DNA from: Bacteroidales bacterium | GTDB lineage: Bacteria; Bacteroidota; Bacteroidia; Bacteroidales; UBA12170 | Assembly (NCBI GenBank): GCA_016933745.1 | Contig: JAFGAK010000311.1 | Location: 1 to 36,453 of the forward strand | Length of the DNA stretch: 36,453 nucleotides | Reading direction: 5' to 3' | Part shown: in pieces, positions 25,849 to 32,345 of the stretch | Position numbering within the stretch: the stretch's first letter is position 1 | Layout: the number at the start of each line of letters is the position of its first letter | Notes under the pieces: model-generated | Told to the model about the DNA's origin: nothing | Database searches by the model: none | The model's input: the letters and a program-made list of their open reading frames with translations, nothing else | Position numbers and translations under genes: made by a program

Positions 25849-27339
25849 ATGGGAATAATACAGCGACAAAGCATTACGGGGTTTATATACACTGGACTAG
25901 GTGTGCTATTAGGCTTTGTGGTGACAGGTTTGATGCAACCTAAAATTTTTCAAACCGATGAAATTGGCTTGCTTCGAGTCATTATTTCTTACGCAAGTAT
26001 CATGAGCACCTTTGCACTACTCGGGTTTAGTGTGGTAAGTGTGAAAGTTTTCCCAACCTTTCGAGATAAAAAATCGAAACATCACGGTTTTTTTGGATTA
26101 GCTATTTTACTTGGAATTTTTGGATTTGTATTGGCAAGTCTTATCTATGTAAGCTTTCAGCATTTAATTCTGAAAAAAGGAATTGAAGAATCGCCCTTGT
26201 TTACTCAGTTTTTCTATTTAGTAATTCCTCTCACCTTTTTTCTGACGCTCTATTCCGTCATCGATACTTATTTTAGAATTCTTTATCAGGCAGTTATTGG
26301 AATTGTTTACAGAGATATTATTCAACGGATTTTAGTATTTACTGTTTTTGTACTTTTCTATTTCAATTATATAAACTTTACAGAAAATGTTTATTTCTAT
26401 GTATTAGCATATAGTTTGCCAGCTGTTTTTATGTTGATCTCCTTACTCCGAAGGTATGAGTATGGAATCATTCCTGATTTTAAATTTTTAACAAAACCTC
26501 TTTTAAAAGAAATTGGGCATATCGGATTATTTGGCATATTCAGTAGCTTCTCCGGTATTTTGGTTATCAATATTGATATTTTGATGTTAAACCACATGCA
26601 AGGTCTATCGCAAACAGGGATTTATACTATCACGTTCTTTTTTGGCGCTTTAGTTCTGGTTCCTTCTAGGTCTTTAGTGAAAATTTCTTCAGTCATTATT
26701 GCAGATGCTTTTAAAAGAAACGATTTGAAAGAAATAGAGAGCATTTACAAAAAAAGCAGTATTAATTTAGGTATTATTGGCATGCTCATTCTTCTTGGTC
26801 TTTGGGGGAATTTAGATAATATTTTTAAAGTAATTGGAGAGGAATTTTTACCTGGAATGTGGGTAATTATCCTTATAGGAAGCGCTAATTTAATTGATAT
26901 GTTACTAGGAATCAGTAATCAGATTTTTTTTAACTCCAAGTATTACACCATTTCTGCTTACCTTAGTTTCTTTTTTATGGTACTCCTTGTTTTGACGAAT
27001 TTAATCATGATTCCGATGTATGGAATTATTGGAGCTGCCATTGCATCTCTTAGTTCGAAGCTGATTTATAATTTGATTAAATACGTTTATCTTTATAAAA
27101 AATTTGGTTTTCAGCCATTTACAAAGAAAACGCTACTATTAATGGTTCTTGGATTCCTTACGATTAGTGTATTTCACTTTCTCCCCCATTGGCAAAATTA
27201 CTTAATCGACCTAGCTATACGTAGTATTCTAATTACAGTATTTTTTAGCATAGGTGTTTTGATCTTGAATTTGAGTGAAGATGTAAATGCCTGGGTGCTC
27301 AAAATGAAGAATTTAATTGTAACCAAACTTTCAAAATAA
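25849..27339 (+). CDS. Polysaccharide flippase (Wzx / MOP superfamily)
   Basis: 496 residues, almost entirely hydrophobic with about 14 membrane segments (for example TGFIYTGLGVLLGFVVTGLM at the start and the following MQPKIFQTDEIGLLRVIISY). This start motif, with G-L-L-R-V/Q after the first helix, is typical of oligosaccharide flippases of the polysaccharide-synthesis group, which move lipid-linked glycan units across the inner membrane. The later GIIGAAIASLSSKLIYNLIK is the conserved MOP TM-pair sequence. The 162-bp upstream space shows only a near-match -7 box (TACTTTAG, 25823-25830). A convergent glycosylation gene pair begins 11 bp downstream. The glycan it carries is unknown. Confidence 0.85.
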   Translation: MGIIQRQSITGFIYTGLGVLLGFVVTGLMQPKIFQTDEIGLLRVIISYASIMSTFALLGFSVVSVKVFPTFRDKKSKHHGFFGLAILLGIFGFVLASLIYVSFQHLILKKGIEESPLFTQFFYLVIPLTFFLTLYSVIDTYFRILYQAVIGIVYRDIIQRILVFTVFVLFYFNYINFTENVYFYVLAYSLPAVFMLISLLRRYEYGIIPDFKFLTKPLLKEIGHIGLFGIFSSFSGILVINIDILMLNHMQGLSQTGIYTITFFFGALVLVPSRSLVKISSVIIADAFKRNDLKEIESIYKKSSINLGIIGMLILLGLWGNLDNIFKVIGEEFLPGMWVIILIGSANLIDMLLGISNQIFFNSKYYTISAYLSFFFMVLLVLTNLIMIPMYGIIGAAIASLSSKLIYNLIKYVYLYKKFGFQPFTKKTLLLMVLGFLTISVFHFLPHWQNYLIDLAIRSILITVFFSIGVLILNLSEDVNAWVLKMKNLIVTKLSK

Positions 27340-27350
27340 GATCATCTGGT

Positions 27351-28121
27351 CTACTTTTTTTCCATTAATACAAATAACCAATACGGTTTTTTAGGAGAAA
27401 TTATAACATTGACAATATCGGTCAAAAAAGCAACCAGATTAAACTTATAGTCATACGTAAAAGCATGCTCACAATTCGGACAATAAGTTTCTCTATTCGA
27501 CTTTGGAATCCAGTAATAGGGAATCCAAGAATTTGATGGGGAATATTTTCTCTTGAACTTCAGTATCCTTGGATGGTAATAACGCACTGCCTTACCTGCC
27601 GTATACGATTCTTTTATCTTGTATTCCGGGAAAAGCCGATTAAAATTTTCCAACTCAAAACTTCGTAAATGGTTAGGTCGATTATAAATATAATTGCATT
27701 TTGGACATTGAATTGACAATTTATCAGGATTCTCACCATTTGGAACAGTAATAAAGATGTATTTTTTACTCAAACGTTTAAATTCCTGAATGCTTTTCTG
27801 TAATATAATTTCGTCCAAATGCTCCAGCATCTCACTGGAGAAAACCAGATCGATGCTGTTGGATTCGAGTGGAATTTCATCTGCGCTAGCCTGTATGCTT
27901 TTTGCTTTTACTAACTCCAGCGCTTTTGCACTTCGATCTACACCCGTAACCTCATAGTGCTGATTTAGCACATTTGTAATAATACCATTTCCGCAGCCGA
28001 TATCTAAAATCGACTGAACATCAGAAGGGATTAAACCAATGACAAGTTTAATTTTTTCTTTTAAAGAATCTTCCTTAAAACCGGCCCAATCAAATTTTTC
28101 GTAAAATTCTTTGTTATCCAT
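27351..28121 (-). CDS. SAM-dependent methyltransferase with two CxxC zinc-ribbon-like knuckles
   Basis: 256 residues from the ATG at 28121. The Rossmann core is a class I methyltransferase (ILDIGCGNGIITNVL at 38-52, VTGVDRSAKALEL at 58-70, IDLVFSSEMLEHLDE at 90-104, YIFITVPNGENPD at 121-133). After it come two cysteine pairs, C139-x2-C142 followed by NYIYNRPNHLRSF and C214-x2-C217, which could bind one zinc ion together. The target is unknown; this composition occurs in methyltransferases of glycan and natural-product loci. The frame is open upstream to 28169, overlapping the glycosyltransferase by 44 bp, but the ATG at 28121 gives a four-base gap and a proper start. It is the second gene of the GT-methyltransferase operon. 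Confidence 0.82.
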   Translation of the reverse strand: MDNKEFYEKFDWAGFKEDSLKEKIKLVIGLIPSDVQSILDIGCGNGIITNVLNQHYEVTGVDRSAKALELVKAKSIQASADEIPLESNSIDLVFSSEMLEHLDEIILQKSIQEFKRLSKKYIFITVPNGENPDKLSIQCPKCNYIYNRPNHLRSFELENFNRLFPEYKIKESYTAGKAVRYYHPRILKFKRKYSPSNSWIPYYWIPKSNRETYCPNCEHAFTYDYKFNLVAFLTDIVNVIISPKKPYWLFVLMEKK

Positions 28122-28125
28122 GATG

Positions 28126-29295
28126 TTATTTCTTGTCGCTGTATATTTTGAGCAATTTCCGACTCTCAATTTCCCAGTTAAACGTTTTCTCTACCGCAAG
28201 AATTCCTTTTTCAGACATGTTTTCCATTAATCCCTTATTATCCATTAATTCTTTAACACGATCTGCAAATGCCTTGGAATCAGAATAAGGATAGGTAAAA
28301 CCACATGCTTCTTGGCTTAAAATCCGCTCGATGGGAGAACAGTCTGAAGCTATAGTTGGTTTTCCGGCATACATATATTGAAATAATTTGTGTGGTATTG
28401 TTGAATCAGTATGATCGCTCTTTACATGAGGAATCAAGCAAATATCAGCCTTTCCTAAAAAAAGCTGCATTTCAGAATAGCTTCTCCATCCTTCGAAACT
28501 CACCAGATTTTCCACTTCATTTTGTTTGGCTATTTTTTTCAGATTGTTAATATAAGATCCGGTGCCTAATACCCAAAACCGAATAGGTTTAGATGCAGCT
28601 TTTAAGTATTTCAACCCTTCTATTACATACTGAAGACCACGATGTTGTGTAATTCCACCTGCATAAAAAAGGGTAACATAATTAGCGTCTGGTTTTGTCT
28701 CGGGCAAATTAAAATGTTTAAAATTTAAAGTATTAGATACAACAAATATTTTCTGCTCTTGTATATTTAACACAATCAGACGCTGTTTACTTTCCTCCAC
28801 CACAACAATTATCCGATCTGCTTTTTTACAATAATCAATTTCATAGTTTTTCCATTGTTTATTATTGGAAAGCAATTTGCCAAGCAAAGTATTCGTATGC
28901 TTAGCCATTGTAAGCAAAGCCGGCCAATTTTCATGCAAATCAAGAATAAATTGGGTTTTGTATTTCTGGGAAAACTCATGCCCAACCTTTGCCAAAGGCA
29001 AATCATGAATTTGTATTGCATCAAAATCCGTCTCTTTAAAAATAGATTCTAAAAATGAACGCCAAAAATTAAAATAAAAAGAGAATTTCAAACAAGCCAC
29101 ACTGCTCTTATAAATAAATTTAGAGATGGATTTGCGATGAATGATTGCCTTTCCAAAAGTATCTAAAAATGCTCTTTTTTCTCGAGTATAACATGCCAAA
29201 TGGACATCATAACCTGCGGTAATTAATGTTTCAATTTCATTCTCTACTCGTATATCTGAAGGAAACTCATGATCGAGCACCATTAATATTCTCAT
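28126..29295 (-). CDS. Glycosyltransferase family 4 (GT4)
   Basis: 389 residues. The N-terminal domain begins MRILMVLDHEFPSDIRVENE and contains HDLPLAKVGHEFSQKYKTQF, LDLHENWPALL. The C-terminal domain has LFYAGGITQHRGLQYVIEGL, WVLGTGSYINNLKKIAKQNE, FEGWRSYSEMQLFLGKADIC, and PHKLFQYMYAGKPTIASDCS with the conserved acidic GT4 segment (E-x7-E region replaced by the LFQYMYAGKP variant). Such retaining transferases add sugars to lipid-linked glycans at the cytoplasmic side. The frame is open to a TTG at 29313, but that triplet lies in a perfect -7 box (29311-29318), so the ATG at 29295 is the start. It is followed by a methyltransferase four bases after its stop. Confidence 0.88.
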   Translation of the reverse strand: MRILMVLDHEFPSDIRVENEIETLITAGYDVHLACYTREKRAFLDTFGKAIIHRKSISKFIYKSSVACLKFSFYFNFWRSFLESIFKETDFDAIQIHDLPLAKVGHEFSQKYKTQFILDLHENWPALLTMAKHTNTLLGKLLSNNKQWKNYEIDYCKKADRIIVVVEESKQRLIVLNIQEQKIFVVSNTLNFKHFNLPETKPDANYVTLFYAGGITQHRGLQYVIEGLKYLKAASKPIRFWVLGTGSYINNLKKIAKQNEVENLVSFEGWRSYSEMQLFLGKADICLIPHVKSDHTDSTIPHKLFQYMYAGKPTIASDCSPIERILSQEACGFTYPYSDSKAFADRVKELMDNKGLMENMSEKGILAVEKTFNWEIESRKLLKIYSDKK

Positions 29296-29310
29296 CGGGA
29301 AATTTTTCAA

Positions 29311-29318
29311 CAAAAGTA
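29311..29318 (-). promoter_or_regulatory. -7 promoter box (TACTTTTG) of the GT-methyltransferase operon
   Basis: Exact TAnnTTTG match on the minus strand, 15 bases before the ATG at 29295. It rules out the TTG at 29313 as a start because transcription would begin downstream of it. The -33 element is not evident. Confidence 0.45.
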
Positions 29319-29387
29319 GGAAATTATTAGCCGCGAAAATTCAATGAATCAAAAGTGTTTTAACTCAAAACACATCGAATATTTTTA

Positions 29388-29395
29388 TATATTTG
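29388..29395 (+). promoter_or_regulatory. -7 promoter box (TATATTTG) of the 29.4-30.8 kb secreted-protein operon
   Basis: Exact TAnnTTTG match 26 bp upstream of the ATG at 29422, with a leader of about 20 bases expected. No TTTG at -33. Confidence 0.4.
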
Positions 29396-29421
29396 GTATA
29401 ATCTTTTAAACTCAATGCTTA

Positions 29422-29988
29422 ATGAAAAAACCAATTACACTTATTTTCTTGATTATTCTTGCTTTGAATTCTTTTAGTCAGGATATCGATATTTACCAAA
29501 AAAAGAAGAACAGTAATTACGAACTCCCGTATTTAAATTCACAAACATCTTTTGAAGAATTTCAATTGTTAAACAGAACACTTCGATTGCAAGACATGGC
29601 TTATGCGGCTGTCGTTCCGGGCTATGTGCATTTTAAGGTGAAGGAACCTATTGTTGGATATTCGATGGTCGCACTTCGAACGGCTGGCTATGGAGGTATT
29701 CTTTATATCCTGAACGACGGTTCGTTTTCTTTAACAGAATTAATTAATAATTCACCTTCAAGTTCTGCCGATGTGGATAAATTCAATCAACAAAAAACAA
29801 TTGCCTACGCTTCGTTGGGACTCATTTTCTCAACCTATTTATTTGATTGGATTCACGGAAAACATCGCTTAGAAAAAAAGCAAGAACGAATTCGTTATAA
29901 ATACGGAGTCAAATTAAATCTTGCAGTACAAACGGATCAATCGGGCAATTTTAATCAACCAATGCTTGGCGTTCGTGTAAACTTTTAA
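29422..29988 (+). CDS. Uncharacterised membrane protein, weakly DUF5683-like
   Basis: 188 residues. A signal peptide or first membrane helix (MKKPITLIFLIILALNSFSQ) is followed by a polar part. A hydrophobic segment AYAAVVPGYVHFKVKEPIVG and YSMVALRTAGYGGILYIL around residues 60-95 resembles the ALLPGLGQ-x-YN-x-K segment of DUF5683 proteins, but the match is partial. A second membrane helix (TIAYASLGLIFSTYLFDWIHGKH) follows, then a basic region and a terminal strand-like part (NQPMLGVRVNF). No enzymatic motif is seen. It starts an operon with the TPR protein 14 bp downstream. Function is unknown. Confidence 0.6.
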   Translation: MKKPITLIFLIILALNSFSQDIDIYQKKKNSNYELPYLNSQTSFEEFQLLNRTLRLQDMAYAAVVPGYVHFKVKEPIVGYSMVALRTAGYGGILYILNDGSFSLTELINNSPSSSADVDKFNQQKTIAYASLGLIFSTYLFDWIHGKHRLEKKQERIRYKYGVKLNLAVQTDQSGNFNQPMLGVRVNF

Positions 29989-30002
29989 CAACTCCTCGAG
30001 AT

Positions 30003-30788
30003 ATGAAAAAATTCATCTTCCTTATCATTCTAATACCCATTTTCAATCTTGGCAAAGCCCAAAATTTACAATCGGAATACCGCTATTTATGCTTAGTAAA
30101 ATCGCAATCATCCCAATTGATAAAAGATAATTTAAGAAATGCAGAAATTTATGCAGATAGTTTGTTTTTAAAAGACATTCCGCAAACAGAGCTGGCAGCT
30201 CTCTTTTTTAAAGAACTGGGCGATAACTACAGCGCGATAGGTAAAGCCGATTTAGCCTTGTTTTCCTATTTACGTCAGCGTTTTTTGTATCCGAACGACT
30301 CGATAAGTTTGTACGTTGAACAACAAATGCGTATAAATGCCACAAAGCTCAATATGGATAACCAATCCACAGAATATCTAATCCAAAGAAGTTCACATTA
30401 CAATTTATCGTCAGAAAAAGAAACGAACACAAATAAGCTATTGTATTCTTCTATTCAAATCGAAACCAAAAATTTAAGCACATTACTTTTACACTATCTC
30501 GATTTAGCTAAATTTAAAAACTTTACTCCCTCCGATTTTATTCTAAAATGGGAAGATGTTAGCAGAATGCATATGCCTTTGAAGTATAAAATTGATTATG
30601 TAAATAGAGACTTTAAAAGCCTGAATAACAAACAACAAGAGCGCTATTATTGCACGCTGACACGTTTTTACATACAGCAGAAAGCATGGGGAATGGCCCA
30701 AGAAACCTATCAAAAACTTAAAAATCTTCAGCCGGAAAAACCTAAAAATAAACCTTGCTTAAAAGCCCGAATCGATTTACATCTATAA
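30003..30788 (+). CDS. Secreted TPR-like helical protein of unknown function
   Basis: 261 residues with a signal peptide ending GKAQ (cleavage near residue 20). The mature part is helical. LAALFFKELGDNYSAIGKAD and the following LALFSYLRQRFLYPND (about residues 60-98) fit a tetratricopeptide repeat, and RYYCTLTRFYIQQKAWGMAQ with the following ETYQKLKNLQPEKP near residues 213-247 fits another. TPR solenoids usually bind proteins. It follows the DUF5683-like gene by 14 bp in the same operon, which suggests that the two products act together in the envelope. No homologous function is recognised, and the C-terminus has no sorting signal. Confidence 0.55.
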   Translation: MKKFIFLIILIPIFNLGKAQNLQSEYRYLCLVKSQSSQLIKDNLRNAEIYADSLFLKDIPQTELAALFFKELGDNYSAIGKADLALFSYLRQRFLYPNDSISLYVEQQMRINATKLNMDNQSTEYLIQRSSHYNLSSEKETNTNKLLYSSIQIETKNLSTLLLHYLDLAKFKNFTPSDFILKWEDVSRMHMPLKYKIDYVNRDFKSLNNKQQERYYCTLTRFYIQQKAWGMAQETYQKLKNLQPEKPKNKPCLKARIDLHL

Positions 30789-30871
30789 ATCCCCGTTTTT
30801 AATGAATAACTCAGATTTTAGTTGTATAATTCATTTCGCCTTTTCAGAATTGATTTTCGTATTTTTACAAA

Positions 30872-31786
30872 ATGAGAATGAATAAAATCATCGGATTCTT
30901 TATAAAATATTTATTAATCTTTGGATTAATACTCCAAGTTAATAACGCTTTTACACAAAATTTACGTGGACTTTATGTCGATGATTTCAAGCATATAATT
31001 GGCAATTCTCAAAAAGAAAATGATCTACTTGAATACGCCCAAAAAGCAGGATTTAATTATTTAATTCTTTACAATACATCTTATATTCATCGAAATCTAT
31101 TTCCTTTGGATTCACAAGTTGGATCAGCCGTTTGGTCGAGTTTCATTTATCGAGCAAAAACAAAATTTGGGATCAACGAAATAGGAATTGTTGGCGAAAA
31201 AGCAGCAAGCTTTCTTCCTGCAATAAAATACAATGCAAATACGGATAATCCTACACATCAAATTGATGTTTTTAATTTAGAATTCGAATTCTGGAATAAA
31301 CGCCTGTATAGCTCACAGGGCTATTATTGTCAAACCTACTTAACAAAAGAGAATTACTCCTGCACGAATTCCGGCGCATTCGAATTTTACAAGAAACAAT
31401 TACAAGAAATGCGAAAATTAGTTTCCAATTCAAGCATCAAAATCGAAACCTATGTTGGAAATCCTACAGATAATCAAATCTTCCAAATTGGTTCATTGGT
31501 AGATCGTCTGCTCATTCATTACTATCGAACCGATGTTAAGAGAATTGCTTCCTACAAAATAAACCGATTGCAAACGTTGCAAAAATTATCAACTAATTTG
31601 ATCGTTGTTCCTATCTTCTCTTCAAGAGAAAATCATTTAGCTACTTGGCTCAAATCACATCAACACGAGCAAATCAATCATCTGTTTTATACGGATTTAA
31701 AACAAATTCAGGAGATTGACACCAATCTTTTACATTTCGATGGAATTGTGTGGTACCGCTATTCAGATATGCCGAAAAACAAATAA
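30872..31786 (+). CDS. Secreted protein, probable TIM-barrel fold, unknown function
   Basis: 304 residues with a signal peptide (hydrophobic residues 5-25, probable cleavage near AFTQ). The mature part starts NLRGLYVDDFKHIIGNSQKE with NDLLEYAQKAGFNYLILYNT. Later segments TKFGINEIGIVGEKAASFLP, VFNLEFEFWNK (about residues 132-142), IKIETYVGNPTD and LIVVPIFSSRE alternate beta strands and helices in the spacing of a TIM barrel. Acidic residues at the end of predicted strands (E in LEFEFW, the D of YVDDF) could be an active site, but no glycoside-hydrolase family can be named. I recall similar sequences in secreted proteins of Flavobacteriales. A near -7 box precedes it; the gene stands alone. Confidence 0.55.
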   Translation: MRMNKIIGFFIKYLLIFGLILQVNNAFTQNLRGLYVDDFKHIIGNSQKENDLLEYAQKAGFNYLILYNTSYIHRNLFPLDSQVGSAVWSSFIYRAKTKFGINEIGIVGEKAASFLPAIKYNANTDNPTHQIDVFNLEFEFWNKRLYSSQGYYCQTYLTKENYSCTNSGAFEFYKKQLQEMRKLVSNSSIKIETYVGNPTDNQIFQIGSLVDRLLIHYYRTDVKRIASYKINRLQTLQKLSTNLIVVPIFSSRENHLATWLKSHQHEQINHLFYTDLKQIQEIDTNLLHFDGIVWYRYSDMPKNK

Positions 31787-31831
31787 TCGCTGCTCATTTT
31801 CTATTCTATACCTACTTCATCCATATAAAAC

Positions 31832-31862
31832 TTGAAATCTTTCTTTTTTTATTCTATATTTG
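31832..31862 (+). promoter_or_regulatory. Promoter of the blaI-like gene (TTG-N20-TATATTTG)
   Basis: TTG at 31832-31834 and TATATTTG at 31855-31862 are 20 bases apart, which matches the Bacteroidota promoter consensus. A second exact -7-like box (TACTTTTG, 31875-31882) lies 20 bp downstream, too close to the ATG at 31887 to be a productive promoter. Confidence 0.6.
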
Positions 31863-31887
31863 TAGAACTATTTATACTTTTGTAGAA
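31852..31887 (+). promoter_or_regulatory. Two operator-like dyads in the blaI-like promoter
   Basis: The first is TTCTA-N6-TAGAA (31852-31867), overlapping the -7 box. The second is TTATA-N6-TAGAA (31872-31887), one mismatch from the first, overlapping the start of the gene. They are offset by exactly 20 bp, about two helical turns, and both contain TTTGTAGAA, which includes the TGTA half-site of BlaI/MecI-type operators. Autorepression by the gene product is the natural reading. Confidence 0.55.
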
Positions 31888-32279
31888 TGAAAAGACTTTC
31901 ATACGCTGAAGAGCAGTTAATGAGCTATGTTTGGAAACTAGACAAGAGCTTTCTAAATGAACTTATTCTATGCTATCCAGATCCTAAACCGGCGAAAACA
32001 ACAACTGCCACTTTACTAAAAAGGCTTCAAGAGAAAAGTTATGTTGGATTTGAAACTTTTGGAAATTCCCGGCAATATTACGCTTTGATTGAAAAATCCA
32101 TTTACTTTTCTAATCTATTCAAAGAATTAATATCAACTCACTTTGAAAATTCGAATCAGGAATTTATCTCATTTCTGACTTCGGTTCTAAAGTTGGATCG
32201 AAATGATTTAGATGAGCTTAAAAAGAAAATAGATAAAGAAGTCAGTGCAAAAATGAACAAAGACGCCGTGTTTTTCTAA
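31887..32279 (+). CDS. BlaI/MecI/CopY-family winged-helix repressor, orphan
   Basis: 130 residues, the normal length. The N-terminal winged-helix (about residues 1-75) reads LSYAEEQLMSYVWKLDKSFL, with PDPKPAKTTTATLLKRLQEK (recognition helix) and SYVGFETFGNSRQYYALIEK (wing). The C-terminal helical part (residues 80-125) dimerises. This is the BlaI family of metal- or antibiotic-responsive repressors. In Bacteroidota these genes usually sit beside a BlaR1-type M56 membrane peptidase that inactivates the repressor. Here none is present: upstream is an unrelated secreted protein and downstream a convergent S9 peptidase, so the sensor must act from elsewhere. Its promoter carries two dyads, so it probably represses itself. 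Confidence 0.85.
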   Translation: MKRLSYAEEQLMSYVWKLDKSFLNELILCYPDPKPAKTTTATLLKRLQEKSYVGFETFGNSRQYYALIEKSIYFSNLFKELISTHFENSNQEFISFLTSVLKLDRNDLDELKKKIDKEVSAKMNKDAVFF

Positions 32280-32282
32280 ATA

Positions 32283-32313
32283 AAAAACCACCTAAACAGG
32301 TTGCTTAGGTGGT
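32283..32313 (-). terminator. Terminator between the blaI-like gene and the S9 peptidase
   Basis: Perfect 9-bp stem ACCACCTAA (32287-32295) and TTAGGTGGT (32305-32313) with a 9-base loop. Read on the minus strand it is followed by six T, so it mainly ends the S9 peptidase transcript, 33 bp after its stop. On the plus strand the tail (CATTT) is weak. Confidence 0.8.
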
Positions 32314-32345
32314 CATTTAGATTGTACAAATACTTTCCTAGAAAT

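Noticed and set aside
28122-28169. N-terminal extension of the methyltransferase
   Set aside because: It overlaps the upstream glycosyltransferase by 44 bp and has no family-like sequence; ATG 28121 follows the stop by four bases.
29296-29313. TTG start adding six residues to the GT4 enzyme
   Set aside because: The TTG is part of a -7 promoter box, so it would not be in the mRNA; MRILMVLDHEFPSD is the family start.
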